NCBI GenBank assembly: GCA_016271365.2 | Contig: CM057456.1 | Location: forward strand, 607,543,501-607,607,500 | DNA length: 64,000 nucleotides | Direction: 5' to 3' | Source: Neoceratodus forsteri | Taxonomy: Eukaryota > Chordata > Ceratodontiformes > Ceratodontidae | Part shown: one piece after another, positions 10,187 through 21,639 of the stretch | Layout of the letters: each line of letters begins with the position of its first letter | Numbering within the stretch: the first letter of the stretch is position 1 | The notes under the pieces: model-generated | What the model was told of the DNA's origin: nothing | What the model saw: the letters and a program-made list of their open reading frames with translations, nothing else | Databases searched by the model: none | Position numbers and translations under genes: made by a program

Positions 10187-11748
10187 TATACAATGTCCCA
10201 CTGTATTTTTTGTAATAAAAAAACAGGAGAAAACAAAGTTTTGTTATCAATTATAATGATTTTTTTCCTTTATTCTTATGCCACAAAATATAGTTCCTTA
10301 TTGCTAGGCAGAACATTAAGGCAACTGAGACATATGGTGACAGGAGTGTTATTTAAATTAATTTTTTACAGTATATAACTGACGTAGGTGAGAGACAGAG
10401 AGATAATGTAAATGCATGTGACCGAGAGAAGCAGTGGAAGAGCGGTGTATGAAGTGAAGAGAGAGAGAGAGAGAGACAGAGACAGGCAACTTGACTGTCA
10501 GTGCCTTTTAGTACTGTTAGCAGTGGTGCTGAATTGGAAGCTGACTGGTTTTTTTTTTTTTTTAATTTATTATGCTTATTTTTTAAGGCAGCATGAAGTA
10601 CCAACGTGGGTTGTTTACCTTAGAGTGGAATGTTTACCTCAAGAGTCGGACCTTTACGAAGTGAAGGTGAGTGCTTTCTGACAGCCAGAAAGGACATGGG
10701 GAGACAGCTGTGGGTTTAGTTTATTATCATGTTATAGGGTGAGGAGCGCTATCACCAGCAGTTTCGGATATAGGTGGCAAGGTGAAACACAAAGACACAG
10801 ACACAGAGAAGGCAGACAGTGGTCAATTTTGTTGTGTAAGTAAATGAGGGCCTCGTACTTCTAAATATCAGTCCATGTTTAAATTTCCTGCTTGTGGAGC
10901 CGGTGACTGAAATGGTGGAGAGAGCAAGTGTCAGCGGTTATGGGAAACAGAGGCGACATGGAGCGAGTATGCAGCAATGATAGTTGAGGTGATAATAGAA
11001 AATTTTTTGAATGATTATGCTTGGACTAAGCAACTGGGAGAGTGACTTTGGTTTTTTATAGAAACAGAGGTGACAGGAAAAAAGGGATAGGCAGTGCAAC
11101 AACAGTGTGTTTTTTTAAATCCATGTGGCTGAAGATTTGAAATGTGACATAAATGGAGGAGAAGGCTGCCAGCTGTGAGAGAGAGGAAGTGTGCAGCAAC
11201 AAGGAGTGAGCGATCCTTCAGGTGAAAGTGTTTTTTTTTTTTTTTTTGTAGAGGGCTCACTAAGAAAGCTTACTTGTTTTGTTTTACTCATTTCTAATGG
11301 TTTCACTATGTCAAGGACAGCAGCCAAAGGGTGACACTTCCAGTGGGAATTTTGGATACTTCAAAAGTGACAGTTGTCAGTTTTTGTCTTTGGTGGTCAG
11401 ACTGATTTGTTTTATGATTCCAGGTGTGGCTAACTGGCAACTTTTATGTGGGTTATCATTGGATTTACCACGGCAGAAAGGATCAGAATCACGGATCCTC
11501 GGACCACATTGTTTAATGATAAGTAGAGACTGGTGAGTGTTAAAAGTACCAAGAGGAACACCAGGTATGGTTCCATTGTAAAAGCTGATAGAGGACTGGA
11601 CAATCCTTTGCTGCGGAATGCAGAGTATAACAGTGAAAGGCATCAGAGAAGGAGCACTGAGGTGTTCACATTGAGTCCATGAGAAGTTCAAACAAAGTGA
11701 CTAAGGGAGTCCACACCTGAAACTCACTTAATAAGCAGCCAAAGCAAA
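10187..11748. other. Anonymous DNA with short simple repeats
   Basis: No gene supported. It holds a (GA)n tract near 10460-10478, T tracts near 10549-10563 and 11231-11247, and otherwise unassigned sequence. The word TTGAGTCCATGAGAAGT at 11671-11687 recurs at 12087-12103, just beyond the next foldback element. Confidence 0.4.
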
Positions 11749-12087
11749 CAACATACAAACAGTGGCTAACAGGCACTAGTGTGCATCGTGACACAGAGAG
11801 ATACCCATAGTTTGGTCTTCGTTTAAAATAATTTTATTGATACATACAAAAAGATCCAGAACTCCCTCCACCAGCATCTGGCAACAGTTTCACCCTCCTG
11901 AGGGGTTTCTCAAAGTGCCTTGAGAAAGCCCACAGTAGGTGGGTATAACTGTTGCCAGATGCTGGTGGGGTGAGTTCTGGATCTTTTTGTGTGTATCAAT
12001 AAAATTATTTTAAATGGAGACCAAACTATGGATATCTCTCTGTTTGCCCCAATGCTCACTAGTGCCTTTTAGCCACTGTTTATATAT
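11749..12087. mobile_element. Foldback element with about 135-bp arms
   Basis: The left arm (about 11749-11895) and right arm (about 11940-12087) are inverted copies. They share AACAGTGGCTAA, GGCACTAGTG, AGAGAGATA, ATAGTTTGGTCT, AATAATTTTATTGATA, AAAAGATCCAGAACTC and CCAGCATCTGGCAACAG. The short loop carries CTTGAGAAAGCC. There is no open reading frame. A 17-bp word outside the right arm (12087-12103) also lies 60 bp outside the left arm, so it is not a clean target-site duplication. Confidence 0.75.
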
Positions 12088-12103
12088 TGAGTCCATGAGA
12101 AGT

Positions 12104-13390
12104 CAGAATTAATATGCTGCAAAACTGGGTGTGAATGATGGGAGCCAAAGTCCAGGATAAAGCTAGTAAGTTGATCAAAGTAGATGGAGGCATGATTGAC
12201 AATTGAGGTGGCTGATGAGCTGCCAGACAGTACAGCGAGCGTAATGGAGTCATGGAAGCTGCAGACAGGAAAATATGTGCAGAAAATCCAGGGTAGCTGG
12301 AGTGGGTACAATTGATACCAGTTGTCTGGACTCCCATGATTTTGAATGGCTGGGGTAGAATGTTGGTCGGATTCGAAAGGTGGAAGCACAGAGAAAATCC
12401 AAGTGGCCTTGGCAAGAAGTGAAATTCGAGCTTGATGGACAATCTAGGCTTGCTGGTGTGGCAGAGAAAGAGACATTAGAAACTGATAGAAGGCAAGGAA
12501 GTCCAATGGGAGAGCTGCACAGGGAGCAGGAGTAACTAGGTTACCCAGAAGTGATGGGAAAGATCTCATGGGGAAATGCCCAATGTAGTTTGGTACTGAA
12601 AGGAGCCAAAACGGCTGTGGCATTTGCGAAGGAGGAGTGATGGGTAATCTTAGAAATAGGGCCCCCCAAAAAGGATACATAAAGCAGTGATAAGATATAG
12701 GTAGGAGTCTGAGTCCTCATGGCCGATGGCAATGCAGGAGAAATCACGTTGAATAAAGAGAGAATGCAAGGATGATTTCTGCACAGTGAATTTCTTCAGG
12801 AATCCAGGATCTGAAGATAGCATAACACAGGAATGTTACAATAGAATATGAATCATTCATCATTAGACTGCAGTCAGGAGCAGTGGAGGCTCTAACGTGG
12901 ACAAATAACTGACATGGGGTGTTATGCAGAGGGCCAGGAGACAGGAGCACAACTGATGGGTGGAATGGCAGAAAAAGAATGCAGGATCAGAGTTGAAAGG
13001 CTGAGGCAGGAAGCAAACTATAATAGTCACAAAATGAGTGTACAGATCAAAAGTGAAGGCAAATGGAGTTTATGAAGTCTCAATATCCAACAAAGGAGCT
13101 GGTCCCCGTGAGGAACAGATGGCTGAGATCGGGACCCTGAATGAACGGGATGAGATTTTTGAAGTGAGGTAGCAATACTGTGAGTCCTGTTGCAGGCAGA
13201 TGCCGCGATTGGATGCCATATGTTCTCAGTCAGCCAGAAGGTTGAGAATGGCCCAGCCATAAATGCAGTAGCAAGATTTGGATACTCAGGTATGAGCAGG
13301 GAGTTTGGGGAAAATCTAGAGGCTTGCAATGGATTCTTCTGGGGCGCAGGAGCTGGATGATAGAGAGATGGCAAAACACAAATAGGTGGA
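12104..13390. other. Anonymous DNA
   Basis: No supported gene or named repeat. Minus-strand frames of 70-120 codons here contain no recognisable domain. Confidence 0.4.
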
Positions 13391-13668
13391 TGTGTATCAC
13401 AGTAGATGCAGAGTGTTTGTAGCGTAGCAGATGACAAACACCAATATGCAGCAGTGTATTGTGGTAAATGTAGGAGCTGGTGGAGTGGCCAGTGCCATAA
13501 TGCCAATACCAGCTGCGTATTGCAGTAGATGCAGTGAGTTGGCAGCTTGGCCAATGCCCAAACACCAATACGCAGGTACTTACTGCGGTAGATGCAGAGA
13601 TGTGGTAGAGGGCGACAATGCCACAATGCCAGTACCAGCTGCGTATTGCAGGAGATTCAGAGTGGTTG
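13391..13668. repeat. 62-bp tandem repeat, about 4.5 copies
   Basis: Units start at equivalent points near 13394, 13456, 13517, 13580 and 13643, a spacing of 61-63 bp. Each unit carries a variant of GTATTGCAGTAGATGCAG and then a CCAATACC/CCAGTACC word. Divergence between units is moderate, which points to an old minisatellite. Confidence 0.75.
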
Positions 13669-14662
13669 AATGAGAAGCGACAGAACTCTCATCTCTAGTA
13701 GACTGGGCAAGACCACCTGCACTTGAATACCTCAGAAGCTATGAGTGAGAGATGGAGAGTGGAAAACTGCAGCAAACTGTTGGTGAGGGCTGTGCAAGGA
13801 AGGAGCAGGTAGCTGCTAGTTAATGAGAGAGGAGAATAATCAGGGCAGAACTAACTCAGTAAGCAGGAAGGGAAATAGGAGCAAGAGAAGGAGATGATGC
13901 AGCAACAAAAGGGGGACACATAATATACAATGGGACAAGCAGCAAAAAACAGCAAGTGTGAGGTTCAGATGTATAGGCACAACAAATGGGTAATATAGTT
14001 TTAAGACGGGTGAGACTGATGGCACAGCCCAGAAGCGCTGTGACAAAAACAGAGCAGTGGGCCCCAAGGAGCTAGAAACCTAAAAGACAAAGCAGGGAAA
14101 ACACAAACAGAAGGGGAGAACAAATCACACACACACACAAGAGAGACAAGGAGGCAGCACAAGTTGGGGAAAGGAACAGAGACGGGGCAAGCAATAGCCA
14201 GCAGGCTACGGGGAAGCAGGGACAGAACAACACAAGCCAAAAACAGAGAAGCAAGGACCTGCAGGTCAGTGTTGGATCACCATTGTGAAGCAGCATATGA
14301 ACATTCCACAGAAAACAGAAGGGGGGGGATGGCTGATGACCAACGAATGAAAGCAGGAGCAGAGAAGGGAGACAAGCGGGTAAGGAGGGAAGCAGAAAAC
14401 ACCAAAAAATGGATAAAGGGAACATGGGTGGGGGGGGGCACAGAGGAAGTAAAAAGGGACTGGAGAGCACAGAGCACACATGGGCAATGGACCAGGCAGC
14501 CAAACACAAAACCAGAGAACAGGGCAACAAAAACAGGCACAGAGCAAAACATGGCAAAGGAAAGAGTGGAGGGGAGTGAGACAAAAGCAGCAAGCAAGGA
14601 GCAGGGAAATAAAGGAGGCACAGCAGCACAGACCGCACAGGAGCCCAGCATGATGAAACATA
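13669..14662. other. Purine-rich anonymous DNA
   Basis: The plus strand is strongly purine-rich from about 14070 to 14640, which opens several overlapping frames on both strands. These are Ser/Pro/Leu- or Lys/Glu-rich compositional artefacts, not genes. No named element recognised. Confidence 0.5.
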
Positions 14663-14753
14663 CTAAGCATGGACTGTGAGGAGTGGGCTGCTTTTATGCT
14701 GCATGTGGGAGGAGCTATTCCCCCACACTGAACCTCAGGCTTCAGCCCTCCCA
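14663..14753. repeat. Second copy of the 91-bp dispersed repeat
   Basis: This block matches 8685-8775 over the same 91-bp length and in the same orientation. Shared words include GGACTGTGAGGAGT, GGCTGCTTTTATG, GGAGCTATTCCC and GAACCTCAGGCTT. On the minus strand both copies place a TATA-like CATAAAAGCAGCC in mid-block. The two copies start 5,978 bp apart. Confidence 0.75.
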
Positions 14754-15329
14754 TAAAAGTAACAAAAATACAAACCTCCAGATTGCATCAGAATAGCTAC
14801 TTTACATCCGTTAGAAATAATATGTTAAGCAAAATCTTTTCCATTCCATACCTGGGGCCAGATTCACAAAACTTTGCCCGGGCACAAACTGGGTTTTGCC
14901 CAAAGTTGGTATTCACAAAAGCCCAGATTGCCGATGCAAATTGGGTTTGCACCTAGGCAAAGTTGTGAGGGAGGCCACAATGCAAATGAGGGGAAGGGGA
15001 TCTGCATATCCTCGCAATCCAATTCACAAAGTTTGAGCTCCATGCAAGGGCCATTTGCAAAGGCCCTTGCGTGGAGAAATTACCACCAAACAAAACATGG
15101 CAGTAATCCGTGCAACCCTAGTGGTTGGCTGAGGTACTGCGGCCTTCCCACTCCCCTCCCAATTCTCCAATCGCCCTCCCCATAGAAATAAATGTACCCC
15201 AGTAGTCTAGGGTCCCTCCCTCCCTAATCACTGATCCCATAAGACAACATCTTTTTCCACAGTGTAGTGGTCTACCCTCCCTCCTCCCTCCCCGGTCACT
15301 GATCACTGTCCCCACCATCCTACTCAGTT

Positions 15330-17937
15330 AAACCCCAAATCACTGAACCACTCCCTACTGGACTGGGCCCTCACCTCTCACCAACACCAGATAATTGCCT
15401 CAGGCCTTCTACCTGACTCCATTAGTGACCACCACATGATCTATATGGTAAGAAAAATTTTTCTGCAAATGGCGCCCTTCCCAGAACCATTCTTACCCGG
15501 TCCTATAAAATCCTAGACCTTGCCTTGCTCCTAAGTGACCTGGTAGCCACTGACTGATCCTTCCTCCACCAGGCCTCCTCCATCGACTCTGCCCTAGAAT
15601 ATTTTAGGTCCAAGTTCCTGGCCATCTGGGACAAATATGCCCAACTTAGATGCACCCAAGTAAGAGGTGCTTACCTGCCTTGGATCACAGCTGACATCGT
15701 GGCATATATTAAAGCCAGGGACAAGGCATGGAAGTTGTTCAAATCCACCTGCCCCCCCAAAGGGCTCACAAAATACCGCTCGCTATGCAACGCCTGCACT
15801 AGGATAATCCGACAGGCCAAAGCTAACTATTTCAGAGCAACCTTCCACTCCAATCTAAACCAACCAGAGAATTCTAGAAGGTGATTAAATCACTTTTCTC
15901 CCTTCCCACACAGCCCCTGACCTCCATTTTAAATATAGATGACTCCTCCGTAAAGGACACGCTCAATGTGTCATCTGCATTTAACTCTTTCTTCACCAAC
16001 TGCACCACCGCGCTCTTGTTCCTTCTCCCGCCTTACCAACAAACCACCCTCCCAACGCAGAGGCCCTACCTCCTGCCCCCTCTTTTTCCTTTTGCCAAGT
16101 CACCCCCATAGAAGTCTACAATGCCTTGGCTGCCCTCAATCCGTCTAAGGGAAAATGCCCCTCGGGGGTAGACACCAAAATGTTATACCTGGCTGCTTCT
16201 GCCATTGCCTTCCCCTTGTCTGCTCTCTTCAACCTATCCTTCTCCCTAGCTTCTATACCAACTGCATGGAAGCATGCAACAGTCATCCCGCTTCCTAAGA
16301 GTGGCGACACTTCAGACCCCAGAAACTACCACCCAATCTCCCTTCTCCCCACTCTGGCAAAACTCCAAGAACATCTTGTACTGGAGCAACTCTCCTCCTT
16401 TCTCAACTCTACCTCTTTCTTCTCTCCCTACCAGTCTGGCTTCAGGAAGTCCCACTCCACTACCACCACCTCCTCCCTTCTAAGGGTCATGGATTCCATC
16501 CTGGCTGGCATGGACATAGGCCACATCACCTTGGCCATCTTCATTGACTTGGCCAAGTCATTCGATACCATCTTCCATGCTCTACTCCTCCTTGAAAAGC
16601 TCTCCCTTGCTGGGCTCTCTACTGAGGCTATCAGCTGGTTCCACTCCTACTTGGTAGGCAGGTCCCAATCTGTCAGGATTGGTAGCTCCACATCTAACCC
16701 CCTTCCAGTATCTACTGGTGTTCCCAAGGCTCAGTCCTTGGCCTGATCCTTTTCTCCATCTCCTAAATAGCCTGCCTGCCACCTGTTCACATCCATCCAT
16801 TCACATGTATGCGGACGATACGGTTCTGTATACATCTTGCCCTTCTATCACTGATATGATGACCAGACTCCAGCAGGACTTCAATGATGTCCATTGGTTT
16901 TGCATGAATCAGCTATTTCTAAATGCCAAGAAGACTGTCTCCATGACCTTCGGCACAAGGCAGAGACTCTCGGCTCCCCTCCTTTCATACCCTGGGCCAC
17001 TCTGGAGGCTTGCTTCTCTGTTAGATACCTAGGGGGTCTGGCCCTACCAGCGTCTAGATTTTTCTGTACATGTCAATGCCATCCACAAAAAGCTTCACTC
17101 CAAACTGGGGGCATTATATCGTAACCATGGTTGCATCCCGCTGCCTGCCCACCGCTCTATTGTACAGAAAATGATCCCCCCAATTTTTGACTACTGGGAT
17201 GTACTCTACAGTGCCGCCCCAAAGTCCACCTAAGCCAGACTGGACACACTTTTCCACTCATTCTGCTATTTTGCTCTAGATTGTCTGCCTTCCACCCACC
17301 ACTGCTCCCTTTACTAGACACTTAACCTCCCCTCGCTTCATGATCAACATTTGTCACACTGTGCGAGCCTCACAGCCAAGTTCTGGTCACACTCCCTACC
17401 TCCCTACCTCACCTCAGCCCTGTCAGCCTTGACCAGTCCAGCATACTGCCTTAGAAATTCAGACACCCGTCTTCTGGCAACACCGCGCATGTCCTCCTAT
17501 GTAGGCCAGGAAGCCTTAAGATATAGAATGCCTAAACTATGGAACTCCTTCCCTGCTGACATCTGACACATGCCCCCTCCCAATCAACTCATCAAGGTGC
17601 ACTTCTCCCCATGTGCCTGCAACATCCCATAACTGCGTTTGCCCTACTCTACTGGTACTTCTCCAACCATAGACTAACCATCAGTTCCCATCACACCTGA
17701 GGCCTTGCTTGTTTTGCCCATCTCTGCAGCATTCCCTGTCTCCATGTGCACTTGTAATGATTGTAATAAATGTTCTGCCTGCTGTTGTTTTTATCGTATT
17801 ACAATGCTCCAGTGTTGTGAGTCATCTGTATTTGAATTTTTGTATCCCCCTTCCCCCTACCCCATGACGCACCTGGAATTGAGCATTACTTGCTCAGTGT
17901 GCCTTACTGGTAAAACATTTAAATAAATAAATATGCT
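15330..17937 (+). mobile_element. L2/CR1-group LINE, copy B (5'-truncated)
   Basis: Plus-strand LINE that starts inside the EN domain at NHSLLDWALTSHQ and ends with the hairpin GAGCATTACTTGCTC (17881-17895) and a (TAAA)n tail at about 17920-17935. It contains the EN-RT linker (about 15690-15900), the RT (16080-17040) and a degraded C-terminal part. The 5' truncation and A/T-rich tail are normal outcomes of target-primed reverse transcription. It is clearly related to copies A and C, and it sits within the left arm of the foldback element, so it is younger than that element. Confidence 0.85.
16080..17040 (+). pseudogene. Reverse transcriptase of LINE copy B
   Basis: The RT core is readable: IPTAWKHATVIPLPKSGD, NYHPISLLPTLAK, the first catalytic block IFIDLAKSFDT, GVPKAQS in place of the usual GVPQGS, and HMYADDTVLYT (YADD codons at 16808-16819). 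The frame is open from 16126 to 16746, then shifts; the YADD lies in the next frame. The catalytic aspartates remain, but the frameshift and the altered QG motif make it inactive. The downstream sequence to 17570 holds the degraded thumb and C-terminal region (ALRYRMPKLWNSFP near 17510). Confidence 0.8.
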
Positions 17938-19510
17938 AAATCACTTTTCCATAGTGTAGTGGTGCCCTCCCCCACGTCAATAGCTGACCGCATATTCCAA
18001 ATCACTTTTCCGTAGTGTAGTGGTGCTCTCCCCTGCCTCGACTGCCGACAGCATATGCCAAATCAATTTTCCTATAGTGTAGTTGTGCCCTCCCCTGCCA
18101 TGAATTCTGACCCCAATAGAAAAACCCGGTTTTGGTAGTGTAGTGGTCCACCCCTCCACAGTCACCGATCGCCATCCTCAAATATGGAAACCTATTCCCT
18201 GGTAGTCTAGGGTCCCTCCCCCTACACCCCCACCCCATCAGTGTGATCCACCACCTGCTCCTCCCATCCCAATCCACCTTTGGCGACCAACACAGCCCTC
18301 CCCCCACCCCCCATGGCTGGCTGCCAACTGAGCCCTCATGGAGCGTATACAGTATGGCTCATGCATGAGCCATACTTTATACAGTATGCATTCCATGAGG
18401 ACTCAGTTGGCAGCCAGCCATGGTGGTGGGAGGAGGGTTGTGCTGGTCGCCGACCACAGATTGGGATGGGGGTAGTGGGGTGTGGGTAACTCTGGACAGG
18501 TGGGAGGGTGGGAGGAGGGATCCTAGACCACCATGGAACAGGTGTTCTGCATTTGGGAATGGTAATCAGTGACCGGGGGGGGACCACCACACTACCGAAA
18601 ACTAAGTTTTTTTGAAGGGGTCAGTGATCAGGTTGGGGGAGGACTCCCCTACACTACAGAAAATTGATTTGGCATATGCGGTCAGCAATTGGGCCAGGGA
18701 GGACACCACAACACTAGGAAAAAGGGATTCAGCTTATGGGGATGGTGATTGATGAACAGGGAGGGGGTGGGACCACTACACTATGAAACTTATATATCAC
18801 ATGGGGTCAGTGATCAGGGAGGGAGGGACCCTAGACTACCAGGGTATAAAATCATCTCTCTTTGGGAAGGCAATCGGAGGGTGGGGGGGCACCCCACCAC
18901 GGGGGAATGTGACTGTGTGGTACATGGTCTGGTGCGGGGGGCTGAACTAGGCCAAACATTTGCCATGCAAATGGGCCTATAATGGGCATGCTAATGGCCA
19001 ATGGCACCTTGCATGCCCAATGAGCTCATTTGCATGGCCCCTTTCGTGAATAGGGACTTAGTGCATGTGCACTACTGCTGATGGCCCATTCTCTTGGCTG
19101 GCTGTGGGGGCAGTGCTTCTGGGGTTCCTGGTGCTTTTCCTGCCTTAGCGCTGCCCTCACCTACTCCTATTCATAGCCAGATAACACACTATGCTATCTG
19201 TGTGAATAGCCCGCTTGTCCACCAGCACAACCGCAGGGTGCAGTGCAATGTTCTGCACAGCAATTTGCCTTTTTTTGTGAATCCTGACCCTGCTCTGAAA
19301 GGTCTTGCTTGTATCAAAGTTGTAGACACCCTTTCTAAGCAATATTAACATCTTGCAGCTTCAGGCTAACTTGTTCAACCAGGTTTGGTCTTTCTTTCTC
19401 TCAGTTTCTGAGGCAGTCTGCCCTTCTTCTCAGAAAGTTCAGAGTGAGTGATGAGCCCCCTTTTCTGTAGCCTATATGGCTATTTACTATTTTTTTGATC
19501 TGACCTACCT

Positions 19511-20052
19511 TTAAAGAGACACTGTCAACCCCCTTAGGTCTCAAAGCATCCTTAGTTTAAAAAACACATTTTATGATTGCCAACATTCAGTAAAGATTGC
19601 TAATATAGCTGGTAGTTTGATTCTGATTCTTTTTTTCTTTAAAACAAGTGAAAAACAGACTGCCCACCATGCTGGTGTTACCACACAAAAACTGGTTTGT
19701 TTACATGCCTTGATCAGCTCCAAGTGCATCTTTCCTGGACTTGGGAACACCCACAACACAGTCTAGCTACTCATGATGCAGTGGGAGTATAGAAGGCTAT
19801 TGCATCATAAGTGACTGCACTATTTAGAGGTGTTTCTAATGTTCAGGAAGTACTCAGTAAGAACAGATCCAGGATTATAAACAAAACAAGGCTGCTGATA
19901 AATATACATTAGCATGCATTTCAGTTCTACTAAACAAGGAGACAGACAAAACACTCAGCATCAATACATTTTTGAGAAGGTAAGCAATCATTAAATGTCG
20001 GTTTTTAACTAGAAATAATATGATGAAAAACAGGCTGACAGTGTCTGTTTAA
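19511..20052. mobile_element. TTAA-flanked MITE (piggyBac-like)
   Basis: Bounded by TTAA at 19511-19514 and 20049-20052. Just inside, the ends are inverted: AGAGACACTGTCAACC at the left and, read from the right, ACAGACACTGTCAGCC. TTAA duplications with short inverted repeats are characteristic of piggyBac-type (and some Kolobok) elements. The 530-bp interior has no coding sequence, so it is a non-autonomous derivative. Confidence 0.7.
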
Positions 20053-20990
20053 CCTTTTATTCTCAGCACAGCACATCACACTACATTTAATTAGCTGTCC
20101 TTCCTCAGTTGACAACAAACAAGCAAAAGAGACAATTATGGCTCAGACTTGTAACATTAACCCCTTTCTGCCTTCAGAGTACATTTATTCTTTTAACAGA
20201 CACCTAGTTTTTAGGGGTAAATGGCTTATTTTTCACAGTCTGAGGAGCAGCTCACTCTGAAATGTACAATTACAGACACGGTAAGTCTCATTTCATGGGG
20301 GGGGGGCCCATATACTGCAGCAGAGAGGAGAATGGAAGAGAAAAGAAAGAAAAAGAAAAACACCATTAGAAGCAAGACAGGGAAGTTTAGAAGAAGGAAT
20401 ACACAATGAGGGAGGTTTCTTGGACCACCTGAGGGGCCACTTCCCAGGTCCCATGGGGCTATGGCTGTACAATCCATTTATAACAAAAGATAGAAAGAAT
20501 ATGACAAATAAAGAATAGAGCAGGATAGAACAGAATAGGTGTTTTAGTCATTTATTTCCCTATAGAACTGGGGCAGGGTCTTGATCCTGTCACAGTGTGC
20601 CACACTTTAACGCCCCTTAGCTGTACCATTCTGTTTGTGTGTTCAGGATGTCACTATTGTACAATTGTTACAGAATTGGTTTGGTTGCACCCTGCTTGCA
20701 TGCTTCTCCATGGCCCGTCATGTCACATGTTCCCATCAATGGCTCAGCAGCACTTTTCTTGTAAAGGATTCTGTGTACTGCTGGCTGCTTGTTATGTTTT
20801 GAAAATGTTATTGTACTGTACTGCGCAGTTCTCTTGTTATAAGCATGATGTCCATCATTTTTGTCCATGCCATGTCTTATCTGTTGATTCAGTTTGCATT
20901 GTGGTGTACTGGTCCCTTGTCAGATAAACCAACGTTTTGCCTGTGTATGCATTTGTCTATTTCATCTTTGGCTACTGCTGCATAGGTTAG
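20053..20990. other. Anonymous DNA
   Basis: No gene supported. A G tract lies at 20299-20307, and an A-rich patch near 20340-20370. Nothing else recognised. Confidence 0.4.
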
Positions 20991-20994
20991 GTTG

Positions 20995-21430
20995 CATCTT
21001 GTCTTTAAAATGTAGTAATTATACCCTTGTAGATAATGTGAATAAACATAAATATCTCGGAGTAACTCTAGATAGAAATTTACCTTTACAGACTCACCTA
21101 GATGGCTCCATACAAAATCAACCAAAAGTTGAGATTTCTATATTGGAACAAGAAATCACTAACTAATAAGGCACATTTATTATTTGCAAAACATGTTTTG
21201 ATACTGTTAATTGATTATGGCAATTGTGTGCTCTATAATCTTCCAGAAGCATTCATAATTCATTAGCAGGTTGCATTGAAGAATATTGCTAATTTTTATT
21301 TGTTATCCCAAAATAGACTGCACCATTGTCACTTATACAAAACATAGAATTAATGTCTCCCACAACTAGAATCAAATAGCATACAATGCCTCTGACTCAT
21401 AGAATTTACAAAAGCCAGACTCCAAAACTG
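20995..21430 (+). pseudogene. LINE RT C-terminal fragment (degraded)
   Basis: Plus-strand relic with NKHKYLGVTLDRNLPLQTH, the thumb-proximal motif of CR1/L2-like reverse transcriptases, followed in a shifted frame by ILLIDYGNCVLYNLPEA, the conserved DYG/LY segment further downstream. There are several stops and shifts. The start and end are approximate; the 5' part of the element is absent. Confidence 0.6.
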
Positions 21431-21639
21431 TTGTAAAATGAATTAATTTGAACTATTTATCATCATAACACAAGAATGTCAAATGTAATATTATTTTATG
21501 AAATCCTACTTAACCAAAAATTAGTGAGAGGTCTTTCTCTCAGTACAGCACAGTACTTTTGCTCAGTTTTTAAGAAGAAAAAGGAAGGGTCTGTCCCTCA
21601 GGGTATAGCAATAGACCACAAAAGTGGCCAGGACTATGA

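Larger units (their letters stand above)
14851..19288. mobile_element. Large foldback DNA element (about 0.9-kb arms) split by a LINE
   Basis: The termini are inverted: GGGGCCAGATTCACAAA at the left and, read from the right end, GGGTCAGGATTCACAAA. The halves are inverted copies throughout. For example, GTAGTCTAGGGTCCCTCC with its surroundings at about 15210 matches the complement of about 18830, and ATAGTGTAGTGG blocks recur in both arms. The centre is a near-perfect palindrome at 18311-18423 (CCATGGCTGGCTGCCAACTG outward from both sides). The left arm is interrupted by LINE copy B (15330-17937). Without it, the arms are about 910 and 920 bp, close to symmetrical. Each arm also carries imperfect repeats of roughly 60 bp (17940-18140; 18580-18740). 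No transposase is present, so it would be non-autonomous. The superfamily is unassigned and no target-site duplication is clear. Confidence 0.8.

Noticed and set aside
13391..13668. CRISPR array
   Set aside because: The 62-bp units are continuous tandem repeats without unique spacers, in a eukaryotic context.
8685..14753. A complete LTR retrotransposon bounded by the 91-bp repeats
   Set aside because: No gag or pol motif is visible between them and the repeat is too short for a full LTR; kept only as a finding to test.
14072..14754. Several overlapping 120-190 codon frames
   Set aside because: Strand-biased purine/pyrimidine composition opens multiple frames; no domain or codon structure seen.
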